Below, in pieces: positions 1 to 9,600 of a DNA stretch of 64,000 nt (position 1 is the first letter of the stretch; each line of letters starts with the position of its first letter). The DNA is from Gelatoporia subvermispora B. Lineage: Eukaryota > Basidiomycota > Agaricomycetes > Polyporales > Gelatoporiaceae. A program made the translations under genes and the position numbers. The stretch spans positions 356,371 to 420,370 of the forward strand of contig KB445813.1 in assembly GCA_000320605.2 (NCBI GenBank), in the 5' to 3' direction. The notes beneath the pieces were generated by a model that did not search any database, had not been told where the DNA came from, and worked only from the letters and a program-made list of their open reading frames with translations.

Positions 1-1199
1 TCAAGAGAGAAAATCGACGCTCGCAGTAGAGTTTGGCAGATACACGAATATAAAAAAGGGCAAATCCGGGATATAAATCATGTGGACAGTAGCTGCCATA
101 TACTTCACCGCAGTGACATTTGTGTTGTACAACATGTATGGCCCGTCGCCCTTCCCCTGCGTGGCCGCCCGTTGATTGCAAGACCGCTTCATCGTTGCTC
201 ATGCTCCGCGATCCAGAAACCACGCCCTGTAGCTCCACACAACAGCATCCCACGAATGGGTATATGAGATGCTGAGAATATAGCTCATTCGCGTCCTCCC
301 GACATGCGAATCACTCGCGGATCTAATAGCGGCCAGTCAACCGAGATGAACCAGCCCGAGGTCAACGTGTCGTATGCAAGTGATAAGGTTCTGAGCACGT
401 GAAAATGTCTACGGGTGCTCTACTGCACCTCCAGTTGCACCGCCCGAGCTCTGCCTGTCTGAAGTTTGCGCTGCTGATACGTCTTCGCACAGGAAGCACA
501 GACGTGAGGGACTAGCCCGGATCATGTGCGTTCCCCCAGATACCGGTGTCTACGTGAGATCTTCGCATCTTCACAGGGCAGCGGGCCTCATTAGGTCTAA
601 CGTATCGCGCTCGCGTCGAGCGCCTGAGCAGAACTTTGCTCGCTGGCCAGCATATGCAGTCCATGATGTGCTCGTCAACGATCCAGAAGTCACCGTGGCG
701 CCCGGTTCGCGTTTGACAATGCTGCGGTAGCTCTGACTGAGGAAGCGCCATTACAACCTATCTTATACAGCGCACTGTAGTCCTTCATGGCCGAAGTCTG
801 CAAGTCGAGCTCTGAGTCTCATCCTTGTCACTCCCTGACGCTCCTCATCCCCAATTAAGCGACGACTAAATCGAAGTGTGTGTTTTCCATGTCTAAGAAG
901 TATCCTTCGAACCAGACCACGGATGCCGTAGTATTCCGAAAAGCTGGAAGAAAGGCCATCATATCTGGGTGGGTTGCTTTCTCGTCAACCCAATCTTGTA
1001 GCTGAAGTGATTGCAGCATTTAGTCTCTCAGCAGCAGTTGGCCAAGCTGAATGACTGAATAGTTGCGATTGGACAAGTCATGTCATTTGAAACGCGGTGC
1101 CTTCGCCGATTGCCGGACATGTGGGGAGCGTCCCTGCGACTATTATTACAGCGACCTCCCAGTCTCCGGCGTCTTACGTTGAGCATCGGTGGCCGAAGA
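1..1199. other. no gene recognised
   Basis: Only short open frames in all six frames, none with a recognisable motif or a convincing exon-intron chain. It may contain the untranslated end of a gene lying left of the window. Confidence 0.4.
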
Positions 1200-1840
1200 A
1201 TTCCCAGATTTCGACGATGACTGAATTATCCCTGTCATTAAATTGGACGCAGTCTCTTTCCGGTGCATTCACCGCCATCGAGTCCTTCCCAAACGCCGAG
1301 GGTCTGGTATTGCGCCTCCTCAGAGTCTCCTTACTGGATGCTCTGCTTCTTGCAACTCTATCGACAAAAACGGTGATCATCCCCACATCGTATTGGGTGC
1401 AAGTTATCGCTGTAGGGCTGTACAAAGCATGTTAAGTGCGTTGTCACGAGCTTCCATTGCCATCGGACGGCTGTACCCGTGCGTTCTCGTACGCTGGCAT
1501 TCAGGGTCTCAAGTGGGGGCGGGGGGTGGATTGTCAGTCGAGCTTGCGGCTAGACTTTGGAGCTCTTTCCACTTTGATGGAAGTGTGACTGTCCATATCC
1601 TCCGTGTTACACACGCTAGTAATCGAAGGTTACCATCTGGGAGCATGTATCGGTGAATCTCACAATGCTCTTTCATTTCCGTTGCTCAAGGCTCTGTACG
1701 CTCTCCTTCGTAGTTCGATAAACACACATCACGTGGCCGACCAGCTGATACGGCTCGCGAAGGTGCGACACCAACGAGGCTCTCCGTCGATTCAGCTGAC
1801 CCTGGGTGGAGTTTCGTTCCATTCAGGCGCATCTTCCGCG
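1200..1840 (+). pseudogene. possible decayed F-box/LRR-like gene fragment
   Basis: Three overlapping plus-strand frames each carry short stretches that resemble the leucine-rich C-terminal part of Agaricomycete F-box proteins: a TELSLSLNW stretch near 1220, LVIEGYHLGA near 1613-1640, then SFPLLKALY and a VADQLIRLAKVRHQRGSP stretch near 1675-1790. No single frame or plausible intron set joins them, so I read this as a frameshifted remnant. The family assignment is inference from residue pattern only; a chance resemblance is possible. Confidence 0.3.
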
Positions 1841-2438
1841 ACTCTTCAAGAACCCCTTGCCGCGTGTTTTCAATGTGTTGAGTTCCGTAGATACGATGAA
1901 ACGCCCCGGATAAACCTACCGGAGGCCTGTATCAGTGTTCGCCATGGTTGCTGGCAATCTTGGTATTCAATATCGTATGGCCTCGCTGTACAAGGGACAC
2001 GCTGGTCACAAGCTGGCATATCATGCTTAGATGACATGATTCGGTGTTCTCTTGCACAAGATGCCCTTCAACATAGCTTCCGAAAGTGATCTCTTTGGCG
2101 ATATATTGGGACATTCTGTGACATATGTACGTGACATATTTTCCTCGTACTCGTTGTACTTGGTATGGAACAAAGTGCATCTAGTAGTCTATCGCCTCAA
2201 CTGACGGCGATGTATGTAGCGATTTCGGGTCGGTCGAATGTAGACGGTCCTTCTCTATCTCGTACGGAGATACCGACGGTCCGAGCAACATGATAAGAAG
2301 TTCGCACCTTAATTTGACGATTGTCTTTAAATCTGAACTTCCTCTGAAAACGAGCTGGTTCCCTTAGGACGTACCCAGCCAACCGGTGCCATATCCTCCT
2401 CCCGCTATTCGATACATCCTTCGTGAAGATTGTTTACG

Positions 2439-3593
2439 ATGGTTACATTCCGCTCGATGACGATCGATCCTCCTATCATGAATGCCTCTACTTTGTCCGC
2501 AACGGAACTCGAAGAGATGCGGGCCCTGTTTCTCTCTCCGCTCACTGGTGCAACTGTCACCCGCACTTCGACAAGTTTCGGTTTCAGGGGGAAGGAACAG
2601 CAGTCTGGTTCTGTGAGTCCCTGAATTTGACAAACACGCCGCGCCGAATCTTGATAAGTGTGGTACTTATAATTATCGGCGTAGATCGGTATTCTATCGG
2701 ATTCCATATCTTCGATCTACTCAATGGGCTACTCGCATCACCCCCTAAAAAGCTATATTCTCTGGGTGGAAAAGCTTTTCACGACCATCGGGCCTGACGG
2801 ACGAATGTCCGGGAAGCCATTCTTCATATCCATCGCCGAAAGGACGCCTGCATGCTTGCAGAAAGCGGTAGAGGCGATCCAAGGTCTCCGAAAGGCGCTG
2901 GACGCTAAATTCTGCGCGTCCCCGGGAGATTTCCCATCCAATCCATCTACTCTTATTGCCATCGAGGTGAACTTCTCGCACCCCAACATCTGCGACTTCC
3001 CACCTCCAGCCTTCAACCCACCAGACCTCATCCCTTTCCTCGACGTCTTAGCTGCAGCATTCCGGGAGGACCCGAGCCTCGTGCTCGGGCTGAAGCTGCC
3101 GCCGTACTCAGACCAGCGACGAGTGGTTGAAGTAGTCCAGGTTCTGGAAAGGTACACGGAGACACACACGGACACACTACGGGACGGCACACGCACCAGC
3201 CCGTGGACATACCTGACGAGCATCGACGCCCTCGGAGGCTGCCTTGCCCTGCCGGATCAGCTTCGCCCTACAGACTCCGATGCGTCTGGCAGCAGCGGTG
3301 CAGAGGCGCCGCAAACCAACGGCACGAACACCAGCGCCGCAGCACAGGCTATTCGGGGCGCAGTTGGAGGAGATGTCGTCCATTCCTTGGCTCTTGGGAA
3401 CGTAGCTGCGTTCAGGAGGGCGCTGGATGCGTCTTCGGACTCTGCCATACGCGGGGTGCGTATCATTGGAGTGGGCGGCGTCACGAGCCGTGAGGCAGCA
3501 ACTAGAATGTGTTCCGCGGGAGCAGACGTTGTAGCGGTTGCTACACTACTGGAGCACGGAGGTATAGATTCACTCAAAGATCTAGTTGGATGA
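2439..3593 (+). CDS. dihydroorotate dehydrogenase-like flavoprotein, altered active site
   Basis: Two exons, 2439-2612 and 2685-3593, joined in phase 0 across a 72-nt GTGAGT...GTAG intron, give about 360 aa. The N-terminus (PPIMNAS, then VTRTST) and the exon junction (SSIYSMGYSHHPL) match the opening of class 1A dihydroorotate dehydrogenases, cytosolic FMN enzymes that oxidise dihydroorotate with fumarate in pyrimidine synthesis. The FMN-barrel motif GLKLPPY is kept, as is the C-terminal IIGVGGV stretch. However, the catalytic loop normally NxSCPN reads NFSHPN, so the catalytic base Cys is His. The NSIGNG-type loop is also lost (TSIDALGG), and a Gly/Ser/Asn-rich insertion near residues 250-270 precedes a degraded GGLGG region. 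It is therefore probably a paralogue rather than the pathway enzyme. The ATG at 2457 is an alternative start. Confidence 0.8.
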
Positions 3594-4719
3594 ACTTCGA
3601 ATTACGCGAGCGAGGACATAGAGAGTACTGGTAGCCAGAGTGGCTCAGATCGTTGATCATTTCTATATAGTGACGGGCTTATTGGCCTCTGACAGCTAGC
3701 TCAGTTGACGGTTGACGTACGATCATTTCCTGTCGTGACTTACTGTAGGTCCGTATACCGCGCTGGACATTTTACGGTACACCGCCTACGGAAGCATGCA
3801 GCATACACGGGCGTGCATACAGTAGTCTTGGTTTAATCTGAGTCCATCTGATAACTGTACGAGCGCCCAAGTGCTCCCGACTAACCCCGCCGCGGTTGAC
3901 GCCTGCTCAAGCCAGGCCAAGAGCTGTGATCTCATTCCCAGCGCGTGTCGCAGTTCAGTCACCAGTGTCCAAGATCAGGCGAGCTCTACTCGTTGATACA
4001 GACGTCTCGAGACTTCCCATACATTCATCGAAGTCACTCTGGCCATATACCGACGAAAGTGCTCCACGTAGCCATTCGTTGCACAGCTATCTGATACGTC
4101 GCTCTGAATCGCTACGCCTACAGTCTACGACAGACGGCAGGTCAACGGCGTTCTCAGAGAACAGTGTTACATCGAAGACACAAGGCCTCCCATGCGAGTA
4201 ACCTCAGTACCTACCTGTATCCGTCGAAGGATCCACAGAGAAATTACTCGACTTTCTGCTATCCCTGACCTTCAACGCGACAGAATATCGATAGTGGCGA
4301 ACGAGCTAACCACGCCCTACCTGACTTACGCGCATACAACCGCCCGTCTAAGCATGCAACTTCATCAGACCTAACCGCACCCGTAGCACTACAGCTCTCG
4401 ACACTGTGAGACCACGTCTATATACTGCTTTTTGATATCTTTTTTGCGTTGTAGTACCGCCTGCAGAAGTTAGGTACAACATAACGTGCCTATCAAAGTC
4501 ATCGGCGCTTCCCTGTTCTTGCTCGGTAACAGTCACCACCTGTATACAACAACTTAGCTACCACTATCTCTGCGTCTTCGTGATCCGCGGTGGTAAGTCG
4601 TACCATCTCCTCGTTGGTATGCGCACTCGGACGCGTACTTGCCGCGGCAAGCACTGTGCATCGATAGCATATAGTTCGCACTCGCATGACATGACTATTG
4701 GTGTTGGTAACCCTTGTTG
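3594..4719. other. intergenic, no gene recognised
   Basis: About 1.1 kb between the DHODH-like stop and the retroelement. Only short plus-strand frames (for example 3896-4201) without motifs or codon-like regularity. I see no structured repeat here. Confidence 0.4.
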
Positions 4720-4723
4720 TCGT
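4720..4723. repeat. target-site duplication TCGT
   Basis: TCGT at 4720-4723 immediately precedes the 5' LTR and recurs at 11867-11870 immediately after the 3' LTR. A 4-bp duplication fits a Ty3/gypsy integrase. The caution is that the bases after the 5' LTR are also TCGTG, so the LTR end could be a few bases later. Confidence 0.6.
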
Positions 4724-4923
4724 TGGACTAGGGATGGGAGAGCAGGTTGAGGCGAGAGGCTGAGCAGGGGGTTAGCATACAGGAGTTGCGAGGAGAGAGC
4801 CGAGATTGCTTAGTCAGCAGAGCGCCCGAGGAGGAGTAGCGTACGCATACACGTCCTGTACGACACGAGCACGACAGCGCACTGCATTCGTCGAGTCCAT
4901 TCTTCGCCCGACCCACTGCTCCA
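4724..4923 (+). repeat. 5' LTR, 200 bp
   Basis: Identical by eye to 11667-11866 (constant offset 6943). Starts TGGACTAGGG and ends CTGCTCCA. The match continues only over TCGTG beyond the proposed end, and the left edge is sharp. No obvious TATA box inside. Confidence 0.95.
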
Positions 4924-4926
4924 TCG

Positions 4927-4944
4927 TGGTGACGAGAGCGGCTC
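4927..4944 (+). promoter_or_regulatory. candidate tRNA primer-binding site
   Basis: TGGTGACGAGAG begins three bases after the 5' LTR. TGG at this place would pair with the CCA end of a tRNA, as expected for minus-strand priming. I could not match it to a specific tRNA from the window alone. Confidence 0.55.
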
Positions 4945-5315
4945 GGACTCATCGTTCATTGTACAGCGGAGATCCCTCGAAGATTCCGCCTCGTCCTGCC
5001 TCAGCCCGCCCACGCGACGCCCTCGGTCGTTGGGTCGCCGCAAACCCATCGTCCGCGTCTGGTCCTTCCGCACCCCAAAGACCGCCCACCGCTGATACCG
5101 ACACTGACGACGCTGACGTCGAAGATCTGCTCTTTCCGCGCCCCGTTCCGCCCAATATCAGCTCCACTGTCTCATCTGTGTCCAGCCTCCCGCCATCTTC
5201 ATCCCCGTCCCCACCGAACGAGTTCTCCGACGCAATTACTTATCAGACACCAATAACCTCCCCCGCACCACCTCAGCACCTTCCTGCCCGACCGATCTCT
5301 CCGATCCATCTATCG

Positions 5316-6575
5316 ATGGCGGCAGGCACCATCCCAAAGTTTTCCGGCGACTCTGACCAAGTCGACCCACACGACTTTCTGAAAGAACTACAGGCGTGGC
5401 TTGGTCAGTCTCGTATCAAGGACGAGAAGGAACGCCTTGAGATGTTTCCCTTGAGCCTGAAGTCCGGTAGCACCGCGGAGGGCTGGTATGATGATCTCCC
5501 CGACCCGACCAAGGCCTCCTGGACTGCTCTGGTGGCTGCCTTTTCCACACGCTGGCCAAAACGTACTCGTGACCCTCTCTCGATATCAGAAGCCGTCGAG
5601 CTGGTGCGTCAACGTGTTCTCCCACGTGATCGTCTCGGTCTGTACGACACCTCCGAAGACGGGGAAACGCCCTCGCACAGGGTTTGGGCCCGCAAGGTGG
5701 AGGTGCTAGTCTCCAAATACAGGATCCCGGATTCCTACGCAGCAGAGATTCGCAGAATGCTCCCCCAGCCGCTTCTCGGTCTGATCGATGCTGATGTCGA
5801 AACCTGGGCGTCTCTCTTCAAGCAAGTCGAGAAGGTCACAGCGAAGAAGCTCCAGGAGCTTCTCGCGGCTGAAGAAGACTTGCTCGGCCGTGCCGCATCT
5901 CGAGCAGCCTCCAGTGTGCGCACCGATCCCCCCTCTCGGGCCCCTCCCTCCCCTACCGCCGCCATTCGGCAGGGCCTGCACCACCTCCGTCTCCCGACTC
6001 CTGCCCCACGTGCCTTCGGTGGTTCGCCGGTCGCCAGCGGTAATCCCTTCCTGCAACCCGCACGCATGCATCCCTCTAATTTATTCGCGGGCATGCAAAC
6101 GAATTCTCGACCCCCACGGCTAGCGCCTTCTGACCGCCTCACGCTCATGCGTAACAACATGCCGCCTCACCGTCCTGATACTGAGGCCGGCAAACGCGAA
6201 TACACTGCCGATGTTGCTCGCTGGCATGCTGCCAACCCCGACGGCCGTCCCGACGAACGCCGCCCATTCCCTCTGACTCCCGGAACTCTTCCTGTTGGCA
6301 GCCGCGAGTGCTACGGCTGCGGCCGTGGAGGACACGTCGGTGCCATGTGCCCTACCCCACAGGCCCTTCCAGATGAGGAGCGGAAGTGGCGCCAGATTGC
6401 GGGGCGTATTGCTCGCGATGCTGCTTCGGCTGCGGGGGCCGGGACCACGGTGCCGGGTGTCCAGTATGTCGGCGCGCCTGGCTTCGAGTGGGTTCCTGTG
6501 CCAACGGGGTACGTGCCGGCCTGGCCAGCCTACGCAGATGCCTACGGCTCGGACTGGAACCAGGGAAACGAGTAA
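5316..6575 (+). CDS. gag: Gag polyprotein of the Ty3/gypsy element
   Basis: The first in-frame ATG is at 5316 and gives 419 aa. After it comes a retrotransposon capsid-type domain (IPKFSGD, then LKELQAWLGQ and WYDDLPDP). Near the C-terminus is a zinc knuckle, CYGCGRGGHVGAMC, a perfect CX2CX4HX4C. The frame is also open upstream through the 5' LTR edge, and 4930-5315 encodes protein-like sequence with an ALGRWVA motif and an acidic stretch. The true N-terminus may therefore lie upstream via a non-AUG start or a spliced leader. The TAA stop at 6573-6575 is two codons past a slippery heptamer that gives access to pol. Gag would form the virus-like particle. Confidence 0.9.
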   Translation: MAAGTIPKFSGDSDQVDPHDFLKELQAWLGQSRIKDEKERLEMFPLSLKSGSTAEGWYDDLPDPTKASWTALVAAFSTRWPKRTRDPLSISEAVELVRQRVLPRDRLGLYDTSEDGETPSHRVWARKVEVLVSKYRIPDSYAAEIRRMLPQPLLGLIDADVETWASLFKQVEKVTAKKLQELLAAEEDLLGRAASRAASSVRTDPPSRAPPSPTAAIRQGLHHLRLPTPAPRAFGGSPVASGNPFLQPARMHPSNLFAGMQTNSRPPRLAPSDRLTLMRNNMPPHRPDTEAGKREYTADVARWHAANPDGRPDERRPFPLTPGTLPVGSRECYGCGRGGHVGAMCPTPQALPDEERKWRQIAGRIARDAASAAGAGTTVPGVQYVGAPGFEWVPVPTGYVPAWPAYADAYGSDWNQGNE

Positions 6576-6609
6576 GGGCTGGCATTGGCCTTGGGATCCC
6601 GCCAGCCCT
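6563..6609 (+). promoter_or_regulatory. programmed -1 frameshift signal between gag and pol
   Basis: GGGAAAC at 6563-6569 lies in the gag frame as G GGA AAC, a canonical X XXY YYZ slippery heptamer. A -1 slip there enters the pol frame exactly. Downstream, AGGGCTGGC (6575-6583) can pair perfectly with GCCAGCCCT (6601-6609). This is a 9-bp GC-rich stem with a 17-nt loop, 5 nt after the heptamer, which is the usual spacing for a stimulatory structure. The gag stop falls at the base of the stem. A pseudoknot partner was not obvious. Confidence 0.85.
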
Positions 6610-9600
6610 CCGAACATTCCCCTCTTCCCCGGTCCCTGTGTGTAACCTGCCGCCACCCGGGGACTGCACTGTAGGCCCGGAAGATGTACATACCTCCCCC
6701 TGTGCTACGGCCTGCCCAGACGACGTACCTACGGACCCTGTTTTGTACTCCCGCGCCTCGCTGAATGAAGTTCTTGACTTGTATCACGTGCGTCCGAGCC
6801 CCAATTCTCCGCCTGAGCTGCAGCCCGCTAAGCCATTTGTCCATGCCATTTCCATACACAACCCATCCGGAGAAATTGTGCGGGTCAAGGCTCTTTTTGA
6901 CGACGGAGCAATGGTCAATGTGATGTGCATTGACCTTTGGCAGCGTGTTCAACATCGCGTCGGCAAGCTGCAGCCTTCCGGTCGTCGCCTGCGGATGGCA
7001 AATGGGACAATTGAGCCCTCTGCTGGGTACTGGCTCGGGGACATCGAGCTCGGCGGTGTCCGCGTACGAAGCGCCTTTGAAGTTCTCCCGAGTGGAGGTG
7101 CGTGGTCCTTTTTAGCCGGCAAACCGATCCTCGAGGCCCTACGGGCTGTGCATGACTATGGCCCGGATACTCTCCGCGTGCCGGCTCCATCTGGTGAAGT
7201 CGTGCTGCGTAACAAATATGGGCTTGGCCACGATGTGGCACTTATTTGTGCCGCCGGCCTCAGTCCCGCCATTGACATCAAGGCGCTGCCTGCGACAACC
7301 ATTCAGTACATTTCGCCGTCTATGTGGGCTGCGTCTGCAGCGCCTGCGGCTGCTTGGCATGTCGGGGCTGATGTATCTCCTTCTGACGATAACCCTGGTG
7401 ATGAAATTTTTGCAGGACTCTCTGATATAAGTACACCCACACCTCCTTATTCCCGGTTGACGGACCCCTTTCATGCCGATCGTGTACGCGCGATTCTTCA
7501 GGCTGTCCGGATTGGGCCTGATCTCACCAGTGATGAGCGCAGGCATGTCATTGATCTTCTTTCTGAGTTTGCTGATTGTTTTGCCCTTTCTGTCAGTGAA
7601 GTTTTTCCCGTACCGGGCGCTGTGCACAAATTGCACATTCCTCCAGGGACCTCGTTTGGTCATCGTGTTCATCAGCGCCCGCTGACCCCTCCCCAACGGG
7701 ACTTCCTGCACCGGAAGATCGATGAACTCCTTGCAGCTGGGGTTATTGAGGCTTGCACACCAGACCAGGTAAAGTGCGTCTCACCTATGACATTGGCCCA
7801 GAAGGCCCACGAGGGAGGAGGGCTGTCGCTCGAGGAGCTGCAACACCGGGTCAACGACCAGTGCGTGGCAGCTGGCCTCGAGCCAGCATTTGATCTTCCT
7901 CCTCGCCCACCTGGTCGTGACCAGCCTGCTAAGCCTGCTGGGCAACCAAAGTGGCGCATTTGCCAGAACTTTGGTGAGCTCAACAAGGTGACGGGAATTG
8001 CACCGGTGCCTCAGGGCGATCTTCGTGCCAAGCAGCAACGCCTGAGTGGGCACCGGTGGATTTGTACATTTGACTTTGCGTCTGGATTCTATGCGGTCAC
8101 CATGGATGAGGAGTCCCGACCGTACACATGTTTTTTTGTCGAAGGTCGTGGCTATTTCCGTTGTGTGCGCATGCCATTTGGACTCACTGGTGCCCCGGCA
8201 ACATTTGCCCAGATGACCATTGACAACCTGCATGACCTGCTCACTGAGGGCACCATGGAATTGTTTGTGGATGATGGCGGTGCAGCAGGAGATGATTTTG
8301 ACACCCTTTTGGGGAATATTCGCCGAATTCTGAGCCGTGTTCGGGAGCGGAAGCTCTCTCTGTCTCCATCGAAGTCTCAATTCTTTATGACCTCCGCCGT
8401 TTTTGCGGGCGCGACGGTTGGGCCTGGCGGAGTCTCACCTGATCTGGCTAAGCTGACGGCTGTTGTTGACTGGGAGCAGCCCCGCCATGCCCTCGCGCTC
8501 AGCTCCTTTCTTGGTTTGACCAGTCATTTCCGGGATCTAATCAAGGGCTACTCGCGTATTGAGGGCCCATTGCGAGACCTTCTGAAGGCTGTCAACGTGC
8601 CGAAGGCATGCTCAACGCAGACCTACCGGCGCATATTGCAAGGTCATTCCCTGGATCCGGTGTGGACTGCCACACACACTGCCGCTTTTCTTGCTTTAAA
8701 GCAGGTCTTGATATCTGAGCCAGTTCTCCGGCGCCCTGTTTGGGATGGCACTCCCTTCATTATTGCGACCGATGGTTGCAAAGATGGCTTTGGTGCTGTG
8801 CTCATACAGCGATTTGCGTCAGTCCTGCCTAATGGGCGCACAGTCACCAAGCTGCACCCTATTGCATTTGCATCCAAGCGGACATCTCGCTCCGAGGAAA
8901 ACTATAAGCCCTTCCTGCTCGAGTTTGCTGCTCTAAAGTTTGGCTTGGACAAGTTCTCAGATATTGTTTGGGGCTTCCCAATCGAGCTAGAGACTGATTG
9001 TCAGGCATTGAGGGATGTGCTGCTTAATGATAAATTAAATGCAGCACATGCCCGGTGGCGTGACAGTGTTCTTGCTCATCAGATTATTGATGTCCGCCAT
9101 GTCCCAGGGAAACTCAATGTGGTTGCTGATGGTCTTAGCCGTGCCCGCGAGGGCCTGCCTCGCACAGACTCCGATGGCAGTGCCTGGACAGTGTGCGAGG
9201 ATTGGGACAGTCAAACGGGCATTGTGAATGATCTCTTTACTGTTGATGCCGCCACTGATGCTTCCTATCCTGTGTTGCTTCACCGCTTCCGGGATGAGCC
9301 CCTCTTCCTTGAGGTGATCCAGGCTATTCAGGCTTTGCAGGAGTCTCTGGACACCTCTCCAGAAAACCCTGCGCTACGCCGTGCACGTCATCATGCGTCC
9401 CAATATATGATCGACTCCGGTAAGCTCTGGAAATTGTTTGGTGGTGCTCGCGCACGGGCCCGGCCCAGGGTTGAGTGTGTTCCCCGGTCAGAGGCTGTTC
9501 TTCTGGCTCGAGAACAACACATGACTGGTGGTCACTGGGGTCGAGATGCGATCAAGTTAGCCCTTCTTGACCGCATCTGGAGCCCAAACCTCGATGCATC

